Program-made: the position numbers and the translations under genes
Assembly: GCA_002433805.1 (NCBI GenBank)
Contig: DJIW01000128.1
Coordinates: 1 to 64,000, forward strand
DNA: 64,000 bases
Source of the DNA: Competibacteraceae bacterium UBA6584
GTDB lineage: Bacteria; Pseudomonadota; Gammaproteobacteria; Competibacterales; Competibacteraceae
Direction: 5' to 3'
Notes under the pieces: generated by a model
Databases searched by the model: none
What the model was told of the DNA's origin: nothing
The model's input: the letters and a program-made list of their open reading frames with translations, nothing else
Shown: one piece after another, positions 1-7,892 of the stretch
Numbering within the stretch: the stretch's first letter is position 1
How the letters are laid out: each line of letters begins with the position of its first letter

Positions 1-649
1 CTGGCCACGCCCGCGTGGCTAGCGCCGTCAAGACCTCCGGAGTACCCTTGCGCGGCCCCAGCTCACCCAAGGACAGCAAGCGCTGGTCCGAGCGCGTGGC
101 GGTCCGCTCGGCGACGCCGGCCTCCAACAATGGATCGGGCACGCCGTTGTGGATCACCACGACCCGACTGGCCGGAACGCCCAAATCCCGCGTGGCGTAA
201 TCGCGCCAATAGTGGCCTATGGCGACCAAATAGGTGGCGTTTTTAAACTGATTGATTAAAAAATTGCGCATGAAGCCGGGCGAGCGATCCATGAATTCCA
301 CGAAATCCGCGCCGTGGAGGTGGATCATCACCGGCACTCCGAACCCGCGCGCCAGCGCCGATAAGAACAGCTTGCGCAGGATGCTGCCGTAAGCCGCCAT
401 GTGCAGATGCACCACATCGACCTGTCCCCGCGCCGCGCCCCAACCCAGCCGCCACAAGGCGGCGGCGAACCAGAACGGCATTTGCCAAAAAACGCCGGGA
501 CCGTAAGAGTCGATGACTTGACACTGCAAATCCGGATTGTCCCGGTTCAGCGTCGGAAGCAGATAAGCCAGAAAGCGTCCCATGCCGCCGCGTCCGCGCG
601 TGCCGCCGGGACCGAAGTGCCAAACCCGGATAGGTCGTTCCTCAGTCAT
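1..649 (-). CDS. Family 4 (GT-B) glycosyltransferase, partial
   Basis: This is the N-terminal part (216 residues) of a GT-B glycosyltransferase whose 3' end lies outside the window. The start is the ATG at 649. It begins MTEERPIRVWHFGPGGTRGR, with the glycine-rich acceptor-side loop GGTRGRGGMGRF. It continues with the strand VDVVHLHMAAYGS and the motif MIHLHGADFVEF typical of GT4 enzymes, and reaches the second domain at RLLSLGELGPRKGT. The donor-binding E(x7)E motif is off the window. The role is probably sugar transfer in polysaccharide or LPS assembly at the cytoplasmic face. The acceptor cannot be told from this fragment. Confidence 0.85.
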   Translation of the reverse strand, partial: MTEERPIRVWHFGPGGTRGRGGMGRFLAYLLPTLNRDNPDLQCQVIDSYGPGVFWQMPFWFAAALWRLGWGAARGQVDVVHLHMAAYGSILRKLFLSALARGFGVPVMIHLHGADFVEFMDRSPGFMRNFLINQFKNATYLVAIGHYWRDYATRDLGVPASRVVVIHNGVPDPLLEAGVAERTATRSDQRLLSLGELGPRKGTPEVLTALATRAWP

Positions 650-748
650 TTAGATTCCGATGCAATGATGCCAGTAGACGCCGGTCAATGGCGTTCCAGG
701 TCGGAGAGTCAAAGAGTCCGCGGGCCAGCGCGCCGATCCCGGCTGCCG

Positions 749-784
749 ACATAAATATTACATCGATCACATAAAAATTACATC
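749..784. repeat. Two-copy direct repeat at the 3' end of dgkA
   Basis: The 16-mer at 749-764 (acataaatattacatc) recurs at 769-784 with one mismatch, at a period of 20 bp. The second copy contains the dgkA stop codon (TAA, complement of 778-780). It looks like a small tandem duplication of the end of the gene and its trailer. The repeat is AT-rich within GC-rich surroundings. No function is evident. Confidence 0.6.
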
Positions 785-1140
785 CACAATAACAGCAGCC
801 AGATCACGGCGGCATTGAGGAGGGCTAATAACACCGCCGCCGAACCGATATCCTTGGCGCGGCCGGACAATTCGTGGCGTTCCGCGCCGATGCGGTCGAT
901 AGCCGCCTCGATGCTGGAATTGAGCAGTTCGACGATCACGATCAACAGCAGGCTGCCGATCAGCAGCGCGCGCTCCACCGCCCCGTCGCCCAACCATAAG
1001 GCGATCGGTGCGAGCAGCGCGCACAGCATGCTTTCCTGGCGGAAAGCTTCCTCGTTGCGCCAAGCCGCCTTGAGTCCGGCCCAAGAATAGCGGGTGGCGT
1101 TAATCAGCCGCCGCCAGCCGGTATAACGTTGAAAGGCCAC
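778..1140 (-). CDS. dgkA: Diacylglycerol kinase DgkA
   Basis: This is a small integral membrane kinase of 120 residues, the usual size of bacterial DgkA. It phosphorylates diacylglycerol to phosphatidic acid at the inner membrane, recycling the diacylglycerol left by periplasmic glucan or LPS modification. The sequence has an amphipathic N-terminus (RYTGWRRLINATRYSWAGLK), then the signature segment VELLNSSIEAAIDRIG with the conserved catalytic Glu and Asn. Three hydrophobic helices are visible, the last ending LLLLWM at the C-terminus. It lies between the cut glycosyltransferase and tpx on the same strand, but gaps of 46 to 128 bp give no sign of coupling. Confidence 0.93.
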   Translation of the reverse strand: MAFQRYTGWRRLINATRYSWAGLKAAWRNEEAFRQESMLCALLAPIALWLGDGAVERALLIGSLLLIVIVELLNSSIEAAIDRIGAERHELSGRAKDIGSAAVLLALLNAAVIWLLLLWM

Positions 1141-1186
1141 GGCGGATCGGGTTCGGACAGGGTGTCGATAGCGGGCTTACGCAGTG

Positions 1187-1687
1187 TTAGTTGAGCGCCG
1201 CCAGCGCCGCCGCATAGTCGGGTTCCTGGGCGATTTCCGGCACCAGTTCGGTGTAGCGGACCCGGTTGTTTTCATCCAGCACGACCACGGCGCGCGCGGT
1301 GAGTCCCGCCAAGGGGCCATTTTCCTGCAAGACGCCGTAGTCCTTGGCGAAGTTGCGCGAGCGCATCATCGATAGGGGAACCACATTGTTCAAACCTTCG
1401 GCGTCGCAAAACCGCTTTTGCGCGAACGGCAAGTCGGCGGAAATCACCAACACCACGGCGTCGGAATGCTTTTTGGATTCTTCGTTGAGCTTGCGCGTGG
1501 ACAGCGCGCAGACCGAGGTGTCGAGGCTGGGGACGATGCTCATCAGCTTCTTCTTGCCGGCGAAGTCCGCCAAACCGACATCTTGCAGTTGGCCGTTGAC
1601 CAGTTTGAACTCGGGCGCGGCGGCGCCGACAGCGGGCAGATCGCCATTGGTGTTTACGGGATTGCCTTTGAACGTTACGGTCGCCAT
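1187..1687 (-). CDS. tpx: Thiol peroxidase Tpx (atypical 2-Cys peroxiredoxin)
   Basis: A 166-residue peroxiredoxin of the Tpx family that reduces alkyl hydroperoxides and H2O2 using thioredoxin. The peroxidatic Cys60 lies in [15 protein letters not shown] and the resolving Cys94 in [14 protein letters not shown], the spacing of the intramolecular disulfide in this family. Length and the N-terminal sequence [11 protein letters not shown] match E. coli Tpx closely. The start ATG at 1687 is preceded by an AAAGGAGAG Shine-Dalgarno sequence (1692-1700, complement strand). It sits alone between dgkA and gcvH. No OxyR-type operator was identified by eye. Confidence 0.97.
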   Translation of the reverse strand: MATVTFKGNPVNTNGDLPAVGAAAPEFKLVNGQLQDVGLADFAGKKKLMSIVPSLDTSVCALSTRKLNEESKKHSDAVVLVISADLPFAQKRFCDAEGLNNVVPLSMMRSRNFAKDYGVLQENGPLAGLTARAVVVLDENNRVRYTELVPEIAQEPDYAAALAALN

Positions 1688-1822
1688 GGTGAACTCTCCT
1701 TTATGGAATGTGTGAGGTCATGAAAAAGCAGGCGATGCCCTGTCACTCCGGCAACCGCTTGCGGCGTCCGACCGCCGGCGCGAAGCACGGGCAGGGTGAA
1801 ACACGAGCGGCGCGGGATCGGG

Positions 1823-2260
1823 TCAGACCAGCACGGGATTGGCCAAAGTGCTGGTCACTTCATCTTCTTCGTCATCGGCGCGGGCGACGGCTTCATAGGC
1901 GGCGGCGTCCAGCAAGCCGTCCACCGAGGCGGCGGTTTTGAGCCGGAAGATCCAGCCTTCGCCGTAGGGGTCTTGATTGATCAATTCGGGGTTATCGGCC
2001 AGGGCTTCGTTCACTTCGACGATGACGCCATCCAGCGGGCTGTACACATCCGAGGCGGCCTTGACCGATTCGACCACCACGCAGCTTTCATTGGCGGCCA
2101 CCTCGCGTCCCACTTCCGGGATTTCCACGAACACCAGATCGCCCAATAGATGTTGGGCGTGATCGGTGATGCCGACCAGGACGGTGCCGTCGGCGCCGGC
2201 CAGCGCCCATTCATGGTTTTCCGTGTAACGCAGGTGAGTGGGTATGATGCTTTTGCTCAT
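1823..2260 (-). CDS. gcvH: Glycine cleavage system H protein
   Basis: The lipoyl carrier of the glycine cleavage complex, shuttling the aminomethyl group between the P, T and L proteins. Lys67 in [12 protein letters not shown] is the lipoylation site. The flanking barrel residues ([17 protein letters not shown] and GEGWIFRLK) are typical. At 145 residues it is longer than the usual ~129 because of an acidic C-terminal tail ([12 protein letters not shown]). The gcvT and gcvP genes are not adjacent in this window, so the complex must be encoded elsewhere, or the protein serves another role such as lipoate relay. A GGAG-type Shine-Dalgarno sequence precedes the ATG. Confidence 0.95.
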   Translation of the reverse strand: MSKSIIPTHLRYTENHEWALAGADGTVLVGITDHAQHLLGDLVFVEIPEVGREVAANESCVVVESVKAASDVYSPLDGVIVEVNEALADNPELINQDPYGEGWIFRLKTAASVDGLLDAAAYEAVARADDEEDEVTSTLANPVLV

Positions 2261-2523
2261 GTTCGGCTCCTCAATGGACGATTAGGCGAAGATGGCGGTC
2301 GCCCGGATGATGGCGGTGGCAGGCATAACGTTTCAGCCATGCGAAAATCCCGATAAGATAGTGGCGTCATGGTAGCCTGAAACGATTGGCAGCGGCTATA
2401 TTCGAAGGACATCCGGCAACCGCTGAAGTTTTGCCGCGTCATGCCCCGATCCAGAGATTCGGCATGGCTTTACAATAGGTGCCCCTGAAGAATCCGCAAT
2501 TCCTTATAATCGAGGAGACCGCC

Positions 2524-2724
2524 ATGGCCAAAAACGAAAAGACCTCGGATCGAATCGCGTCCAAGGCCTCCAAGGTCTTAAAGAATCCGTCCTCCGGCAA
2601 CACCGCCAAGTCGATAGCGGGCAGCGCCTTGTCGCAGACCTCGCGCGACAAGACCACCTCCGCCAAGGTGGCTTCCAAGGCGGCTAAAGCCTTAAAGGAT
2701 GGCCGTTCCGGCAAAACGACCTAA
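2524..2724 (+). CDS. Small Lys/Ser/Ala-rich repeat protein, apparently truncated by a stop codon
   Basis: A 66-residue basic protein starting at the ATG at 2524, eight bases after a GGAG Shine-Dalgarno sequence. It contains an imperfect repeat. Unit one runs SDRIASKASKVLKNPSSGN, followed by TAKSIAGSALSQTSRDK. Unit two repeats it as SAKVASKAAKALKDGRSGK, followed by TT, then a TAA stop at 2722-2724. Reading on in frame gives SIAGSVLTQKSSDQ and a second stop at 2767-2769, which completes unit two. Small proteins of this kind occur in many Proteobacteria and have no assigned function. Either a recent Lys-to-stop change shortened it or readthrough occurs. Confidence 0.7.
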   Translation: MAKNEKTSDRIASKASKVLKNPSSGNTAKSIAGSALSQTSRDKTTSAKVASKAAKALKDGRSGKTT

Positions 2725-2790
2725 AGCATCGCGGGCAGCGTTTTAACGCAAAAATCCTCCGATCAATAATTCCGTCAAAAGTTGCGCCCC

Positions 2791-3642
2791 ATGAGCGAGA
2801 TCGACATCAACCACCTGCAAACCTGGATCGGCAAATCGCGCGCCGACGACGACGTGATCGCCGCCCGCCACGCTCGGCTGATGGCCGCCACCGTCGACTA
2901 CTTTGCAACCGACCGCATCCGCGACGGCGAACGCCTGCCGCCGTCATGGCATTGGGTCTATTTTTTGGAAGGCCCGCCGACCACGCAACTGGGACGAGAC
3001 GGGCATCCGCCGCGCGGCGGATTCCTGCCGCCGGTGCCGCTACCCAACCGGATGTGGGCCGGCGGCCGAGTGTCGATTCTCGCTCCGATACCGATCGGCT
3101 CCACGGTGCGCAAGACCTCGACTATTCTGAAAGTCGACCACAAGCGAGGCCGTTCGGGCGATCTGGTGTTCGTGACCGTGCGCCACGAACTGCACTCGTT
3201 GCAAGGCGAGTTGCACATTCGCGAGGAGCAAGACATCGTTTATAAGGATTTCACGCCCCAAGGCCAAAAACCCCGCGCCCCGAGCGCGCCGCCCGCCGCG
3301 CCTCACACCAAAACCTACACGCCGACCTCGACGTTGTTATTCCGGTATTCGGCGCTGACCTTCAACGCCCACCGGATTCATTACGACCTGAACTACGCCA
3401 GCGAGACGGAAGGCTATCCGAGCCTGGTCGTTCACGGCCCGCTCAACGCCACTATGTTGGCGGATTACGCCGAACACATCAGCGGCGGCTGGGTGCGCGA
3501 ATTCAACTATCGCGGACTCGCGCCCGCGCTGCTCGGCAACGCCATCACCCTGCGCGCCAACCCGCTAGACCATCAAATCACGCTCCATGCGACGCTCGAC
3601 GATGGCGCCGTCTGCATGGAAGCCGAGGCCGTGATCGACTGA
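2791..3642 (+). CDS. MaoC/FAS1-like acyl-CoA hydratase (mesaconyl-C4-CoA hydratase / HTD2-like)
   Basis: A 283-residue double-hotdog protein. The N-terminal half (about 1-150) resembles the FAS1-like dehydratase domain, with the segment RMWAGGRVSILAPIPIGS. The C-terminal half has the MaoC-like hydratase signature FNAHRIHYDLNYA followed by YPSLVVHGPL, where Asn/His act in catalysis. Relatives hydrate enoyl-CoA thioesters such as mesaconyl-C4-CoA or act in mitochondrial-type fatty acid synthesis. The substrate cannot be fixed here. ATG 2791 is preferred over the in-frame TTG nine bases upstream. It stands next to a GNAT gene 24 bp downstream on the same strand, so co-transcription is possible. 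Confidence 0.82.
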   Translation: MSEIDINHLQTWIGKSRADDDVIAARHARLMAATVDYFATDRIRDGERLPPSWHWVYFLEGPPTTQLGRDGHPPRGGFLPPVPLPNRMWAGGRVSILAPIPIGSTVRKTSTILKVDHKRGRSGDLVFVTVRHELHSLQGELHIREEQDIVYKDFTPQGQKPRAPSAPPAAPHTKTYTPTSTLLFRYSALTFNAHRIHYDLNYASETEGYPSLVVHGPLNATMLADYAEHISGGWVREFNYRGLAPALLGNAITLRANPLDHQITLHATLDDGAVCMEAEAVID

Positions 3643-3666
3643 AGCCCCACGGCGCATTCCGCCGAC

Positions 3667-4257
3667 ATGCCGAAGGTCATCGAATTCGAAACCGACCGGC
3701 TGCGCCTGCGGCAATGGCGGCCGAGTGACCGAGAGCCGTTCGCGCGGTTGAACGCCGACGAAAGGGTGATGGCGTTCTTTCCCAGCCGGCTGGATCGCGC
3801 CGCCAGCGACGCGCTAGCGGATCGGCTCGAAGCCCAGATCGCGGAGCGGGGCTGGGGATTTTGGGCGGTCGAACTCCTGGGCGGCGAGGAATTTATCGGC
3901 TTCGTGGGCTTGCATGTTCCCGTGCCGGATATTCCGTGCTCGCCGTGCGTCGATGTGGGCTGGCGGCTGGCGTTCTCGCATTGGAGCCGAGGTTACGCCA
4001 CGGAAGCCACCCGAGGCGCGCTAGGGATCGGCTTCGACCGGCTCGATCTTGCCGAAATCGTGGCCTTCACCGCGCTGCCAAACCACCGCTCGCGCGCCGT
4101 GATGGAACGTCTGCGGATGAGCGAGACCGCCGAAACCTTCGAGCATCCCAACGTTCCGGTCGGCCATCCGCTGCGCCGGCACTGCCTGTATCGGCTGTCG
4201 CGCGAGGCGTGGCGAACCCGGCAACCCCAACCCCCGCGCCCGCCGCTCGCGCGCTGA
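3667..4257 (+). CDS. GNAT N-acetyltransferase (RimJ/RimL-like)
   Basis: A 196-residue GNAT-fold acetyltransferase. It begins with the family strand FETDRLRLRQWRPSDREPF. The central part has WGFWAVELLGGEEFIGFVGL, and the acetyl-CoA pyrophosphate-binding loop is seen in SRGYATEATRGALGIGF. Relatives of the RimJ/RimL type acetylate N-terminal amines of ribosomal proteins or small metabolites and antibiotics. The C-terminus is Pro/Arg-rich (RTRQPQPPRPPLAR) and looks unstructured. The gene follows the MaoC-like gene by 24 bp. The substrate is unknown. Confidence 0.88.
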   Translation: MPKVIEFETDRLRLRQWRPSDREPFARLNADERVMAFFPSRLDRAASDALADRLEAQIAERGWGFWAVELLGGEEFIGFVGLHVPVPDIPCSPCVDVGWRLAFSHWSRGYATEATRGALGIGFDRLDLAEIVAFTALPNHRSRAVMERLRMSETAETFEHPNVPVGHPLRRHCLYRLSREAWRTRQPQPPRPPLAR

Positions 4258-4339
4258 ACCCCGGCGCGGTTTAAAGGCGTCCGTCCGCTTAAGACTCATG
4301 CTAAGCTTGGGTCACGACAGGCATTTTCGGAGTCCGAAC

Positions 4340-4488
4340 ATGTCCCAGCCCGCGCCGCGCTCCACCTTTAGTTTCGACCGTTATCTGGATTGGGAACGCC
4401 GGCAACCGATCCGCCGCGATTCGTTCGCGGCGATCTTTTCGCCACGATGGCCGCCGACCCCTCACACTCGGAACGCCCAGCGCGCTGA
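4340..4488 (+). pseudogene. Remnant of a Uma2-family (DUF820) endonuclease gene
   Basis: From the ATG at 4340 the first frame gives MSQPAPRSTFSFDRYLDWER followed by RQPIRRD, the usual opening of Uma2-family proteins. The expected continuation is found one frame over: FVRGDLFATMAADPSHSER up to a stop at 4486-4488, matching the family's EFVxGExFAMxxxTxxH segment. Restoring one base between 4419 and 4420 joins the halves. Only about 50 of the usual ~190 residues remain, without the PD-(D/E)xK core, and the next gene starts 13 bp later. This is a frameshifted, 3'-truncated gene. Confidence 0.7.
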
Positions 4489-4500
4489 GCGCGGTTTGTC

Positions 4501-5487
4501 ATGTCCCTCAATAGCTTAACCGCCAGAGCGTTTTGGGTCACGGGACCCAGCCGGGGCGAGCTGTTCGAGGAACAGTTGCTTGACCCCGGTCCGGACGAGG
4601 TGCTGGTCAAAACGCTCTATACCGGCATCAGCCGGGGCACGGAAAGCCTGGTGTTTCGCGGCGAGGTGCCGCCCAGCCAATATCAGGCCATGCGCGCCCC
4701 GTTCCAACAAGGCGATTTCCCCGCGCCGGTCAAATACGGCTACTGCAACGTCGGCGTGGTCGAAGCCGGCCTCAAAGCCTTGCGGGGCCAAACCGTGTTT
4801 TGCCTCTATCCGCATCAAGACCGCTACATCGTCCCGGCGACGGCGGTGACGCCCGTTCCCGCCGCCGTTCCGCCGGGGCGCGCGGTGCTGGCCGCGAATC
4901 TGGAAACCGCGCTCAACGTGTTGTGGGACGCCACGCCGCGCTTGGGGGATCGGATCACCGTTATTGGCGCGGGCGTGGTCGGTTGTCTGATCGCCCGTCT
5001 GGCCGGCCGCTTGCCCGGCTGTCAAGTCCAACTGGTGGATGTCGATCAAACCAAGCTGGCGCTGGCCCAACGGCTGGGCGCGCAGTTCGCCGCGCCGGAA
5101 TGGGCGGAAGGCGGTCAGGATCTGGTGATCCACGCCAGCGGCGCGCCGGCCGGTCTGGCGGCCGCGTTGGGCCTGGCCGGCTTTGAGTCAACCGTGGTGG
5201 AAGCGAGTTGGTTCGGCGCTCAAGCCGTCAGCCTGCCACTCGGCGAGGAATTCCACGCCAAACGCTTGACGATCCGCAGTTCCCAGGTTGGCACCGTCGC
5301 CACCGCGCAACGTCCCCGCTGGAACCACCGGCGACGCCTGATGACGACCATGGAACTGCTGGACGATCCGATGCTAGACGCCATCATCAGCGGCGAAAGC
5401 CCCTTTTCCGAGCTGAGCCGGGTCATGGCCGACTTGAGCCGCGACCCCCGAGGCGCGTTGTGCCATCGCATTACCTACGGCGGATAG
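4501..5487 (+). CDS. Zinc-independent MDR-family dehydrogenase (pterin-like cluster)
   Basis: A 328-residue medium-chain dehydrogenase/reductase. A GroES-like N-terminal domain holds GISRGTESLVFRGEVP in place of the GxDxH zinc motif of alcohol dehydrogenases, and the KYGYCNVGVVEAG segment lacks GHE. Catalytic and structural zinc therefore seem absent. The Rossmann domain carries ITVIGAGVVGCLIARLAG (about residues 157-174) and an acidic residue pair, VDVD, for NAD(P). The overall pattern recalls BchC-like and threonine-dehydrogenase-like MDR proteins. It is first in a same-strand run with the PTPS-like, GT4 and methyltransferase genes, suggesting a redox step on the same small molecule. Its start overlaps the last codons of the broken Uma2 reading frame. 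Confidence 0.8.
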   Translation: MSLNSLTARAFWVTGPSRGELFEEQLLDPGPDEVLVKTLYTGISRGTESLVFRGEVPPSQYQAMRAPFQQGDFPAPVKYGYCNVGVVEAGLKALRGQTVFCLYPHQDRYIVPATAVTPVPAAVPPGRAVLAANLETALNVLWDATPRLGDRITVIGAGVVGCLIARLAGRLPGCQVQLVDVDQTKLALAQRLGAQFAAPEWAEGGQDLVIHASGAPAGLAAALGLAGFESTVVEASWFGAQAVSLPLGEEFHAKRLTIRSSQVGTVATAQRPRWNHRRRLMTTMELLDDPMLDAIISGESPFSELSRVMADLSRDPRGALCHRITYGG

Positions 5488-5566
5488 CGCGCTATGCTTG
5501 TTGCAACCGATCCCCCGCACGGACTCTAACTCTCTGCTTCCCGACACCCCATAAGGTCCAGCCATC

Positions 5567-5971
5567 ATGATATACACCGTCTGCGTCCGCGATCATTTCA
5601 TGATTGCCCACAGCTTTCGGGGAGAGATCTTCGGTCCCGCCCAACGCCTGCACGGGGCCACCTATGTAGTCGACCTGGAATTACGCCGTCCCGATCTGGA
5701 CCCTGACGGCGTGGTGGTGGACATCGGCAAGCTCGGCGATTGTCTGCGCGCGGTATTGGCCGAACTGAACTTCCGCAACCTCGATGATCTGCCCGAATTC
5801 ACCGGCCGCAATACCACGACCGAATTTCTGGCCCGAGAAATTTTCGACCGCATGGCCAGCCGCATCGAAGACGGCCAACTCGGCTCGAACACCGCCGGCC
5901 TCAGCTCCATGCGCGTCGCCTTGCACGAGTCCCACGCGGCGTGGGCCGCTTACGAAGGCCCGCTGGCTTGA
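5567..5971 (+). CDS. 6-pyruvoyl-tetrahydropterin synthase / QueD-like protein
   Basis: A 134-residue T-fold protein. PTPS and QueD convert dihydroneopterin triphosphate to 6-pyruvoyl- or 6-carboxy-tetrahydropterin. Here His15 in FMIAHSF and His29 in QRLHGATY align with two zinc ligands. The third ligand of the usual HGH motif is Ala31, and the catalytic Cys upstream of HGH is missing (GPAQRLHG). The second half keeps VVDIGKLGDCL, the GRNTTTEFLA segment and LHESHAAW with the pterin-anchoring Glu. Chemistry may therefore differ from classical PTPS. Its stop overlaps the TTG start of the GT4 gene, so the two are probably translated together. Confidence 0.85.
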   Translation: MIYTVCVRDHFMIAHSFRGEIFGPAQRLHGATYVVDLELRRPDLDPDGVVVDIGKLGDCLRAVLAELNFRNLDDLPEFTGRNTTTEFLAREIFDRMASRIEDGQLGSNTAGLSSMRVALHESHAAWAAYEGPLA

Positions 5972-7020
5972 AATCGGTTCATTTTCTGATTCCCGGCGAT
6001 CTCGATACCCGGACCGGAGGCTATTTATACGACCGGCGGATCATGAACGGACTGGCGGCGCTGGAGTGGCGGGTCGAGCCGCACCGTCTCGACGCGACCT
6101 TTCCGGCCCCGACCCCGACCGCGTTGCAACACGCCGCCGAGATCTTAACCGGCTTGCCGGATCGCGCCTTGGCGGTTATCGACGGTCTGGCGCTGGGCGC
6201 GATGCCCGCCGCCGTGGCCCCGCACCGTGACCGGTTGAGGCTGGTCGGATTGGTCCATCACCCGCTGGCCTTGGAAACCGGCCTGTCCGGCGTCCGACAG
6301 GCCGAGCTTTACGCCAGCGAGCGCGACGCCTTGCGCGCCGCGCGCGCAATCATCGTCACCAGCCCCAACACCGCGCGGGCGCTGGCCGGTTACGGGATCG
6401 CGGCCGCGCGTTGCGCCGTGGTCGTGCCCGGAACCGATCCCGCTCCGCTGGCGACGGGTTCGCGCACCGGCGAACCGGCGCTGCTGTGCGCCGCCAGCCT
6501 GACGCCGCGCAAGGGCCACGCCGTGCTGTTTCGGGCCTTGGCGCGGCTCAAGCAGCAGCCTTGGCGCTTGCGCTGCGCGGGCAGCCCGACCCTGGACCCC
6601 ACCACGGCCTCCCAGCTCACCGCCTTGCTCGATGACCTGGCGCTGGCGGATCGGGTGGAGCTTCTGGGCGAATTGGATGCCGGCGCGCTGGCGCGGCGTT
6701 ATCTGGAGGCCGATCTGTTCGTGCTTCCATCCTTTTATGAAGGCTACGGCATGGCGCTGGCCGAGGCGCTGGCCCGAGGCTTGCCCGTCGTCAGCACCAC
6801 CGCTGGGGCGATTCCCGATACGGTGCCGGCCGATGCGGGCTTGCTGGTTCCGCCCGGCGACGACGCGGCGCTAGCGGAAGCGCTGGCGCGGGTCTTGACC
6901 GATGCTGAATTATGCCAACAACTTGCCGCCGGCGCGCGCGCGGCGCGTCAGGCCCTGCCCGACTGGCCGAGCGCCTGCGCGAAGTTCTCCGCCGCGCTCG
7001 ATGCGGTATCGGCCGGATGA
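5968..7020 (+). CDS. Family 4 glycosyltransferase (pterin-like cluster)
   Basis: A 350-residue GT-B glycosyltransferase. A TTG at 5968 overlapping the PTPS stop (TTGA) gives the start MKSVHFLIPGDLDTRTGGYL, with the usual N-terminal strand and GG loop. The donor-side domain carries LLCAASLTPRKGH and the EGYGMALAEALARGLPVVS segment with the E(x7)E motif, followed by GLLVPPGDDAAL. Short length and lack of membrane segments suggest a soluble enzyme for a small acceptor. An upstream in-frame GTG at 5941 is possible but would overlap the previous gene more. Context suggests glycosylation of a pterin-like compound, by analogy with pterin glycosyltransferases of cyanobacteria. This is inference. Confidence 0.83.
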   Translation: MKSVHFLIPGDLDTRTGGYLYDRRIMNGLAALEWRVEPHRLDATFPAPTPTALQHAAEILTGLPDRALAVIDGLALGAMPAAVAPHRDRLRLVGLVHHPLALETGLSGVRQAELYASERDALRAARAIIVTSPNTARALAGYGIAAARCAVVVPGTDPAPLATGSRTGEPALLCAASLTPRKGHAVLFRALARLKQQPWRLRCAGSPTLDPTTASQLTALLDDLALADRVELLGELDAGALARRYLEADLFVLPSFYEGYGMALAEALARGLPVVSTTAGAIPDTVPADAGLLVPPGDDAALAEALARVLTDAELCQQLAAGARAARQALPDWPSACAKFSAALDAVSAG

Positions 7021-7883
7021 CGGATTTCGCGGCGGATTGGCTCGATCTGCGCGAACCGCTGGATGCGGTTTCCCGCGATCCGGAATCAATCGCGGCCTTG
7101 ATCGAGTGGAGCCGACCGCAAGCCGCGCTCTCGGTGCTGGATTTGGGTTGTGGGACCGGCGCGAACTTCCGCGTCTTAGCGCCTTTATTGGGCGAGGATC
7201 AAGATTGGCGGCTGGTCGATTGCGATCCGGATTTGCTGGCGGGCGGCGACCGACGGCTTCAGCGGTGGGCGGCGGCGCGAAAACTGTCGGCCCGCGCCGA
7301 GGCGGCCACGCTGACGCTCGAAGGCGCGGAACGCCGTTATCGAATCGAAGGAATCCGGCTGGATTTGACTGAAGGTTGGGAGCGGCTGGAGCGGCGCGCC
7401 GCCGATTTAGTCACCGCCTCGGCCTTATTGGATTTGACCTCGGCGGCTTGGCTGGACCGTCTGGCCCAGCGCTGTCGGGAATGGCGGGCGGCGGTTTACA
7501 TCGCGCTCAGCTACGACGGACAGACCTGCTGGGACCCGGTGCTGGAACAGGACGGGTGGGTGCGCGAACGGCATAACCGCCACCAGCGGACCGATAAGGG
7601 GTTCGGGCCGGCGCTCGGACCCGACGCGCCCGCGACGCTGGCGATCCGGTTGCGGGAGCTCGGTTATTGGGTGATGTTGCGTCCGAGCCCCTGGCGGCTG
7701 GGAGCGGAACACGACGCCATGCAAACGACCTTGCTGTCGGGTTGGAGCCGGGGCGTCCGCCAACTCGACCCGCGCGCGGCGGATTGGCTGACGGCATGGA
7801 CCGAGGAACGCCGGCGACTCATCGACCGGAAAGCCTCGCGGCTTTATGTCGGACACTGGGATCTGTTCGCCCGCCTGCCCTAG
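7017..7883 (+). CDS. Class I SAM-dependent methyltransferase (pterin-like cluster)
   Basis: A 288-residue protein whose ATG overlaps the GT4 stop codon (ATGA at 7017-7020), a sign of translational coupling. Motif I is LSVLDLGCGTGANFRVL (about residues 40-56), with an acidic residue after the second strand (LVDCDPDLL). A later segment, DLVTASALLDLTS, corresponds to motif III. A large C-terminal part includes WDPVLEQDGWVRERHNRHQ and a final RLYVGHWDLFARLP. The acceptor is unknown. Its place at the end of the four-gene run suggests it methylates the product of the upstream enzymes. Confidence 0.85.
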   Translation: MTDFAADWLDLREPLDAVSRDPESIAALIEWSRPQAALSVLDLGCGTGANFRVLAPLLGEDQDWRLVDCDPDLLAGGDRRLQRWAAARKLSARAEAATLTLEGAERRYRIEGIRLDLTEGWERLERRAADLVTASALLDLTSAAWLDRLAQRCREWRAAVYIALSYDGQTCWDPVLEQDGWVRERHNRHQRTDKGFGPALGPDAPATLAIRLRELGYWVMLRPSPWRLGAEHDAMQTTLLSGWSRGVRQLDPRAADWLTAWTEERRRLIDRKASRLYVGHWDLFARLP

Positions 7884-7892
7884 CTTCCGCCG

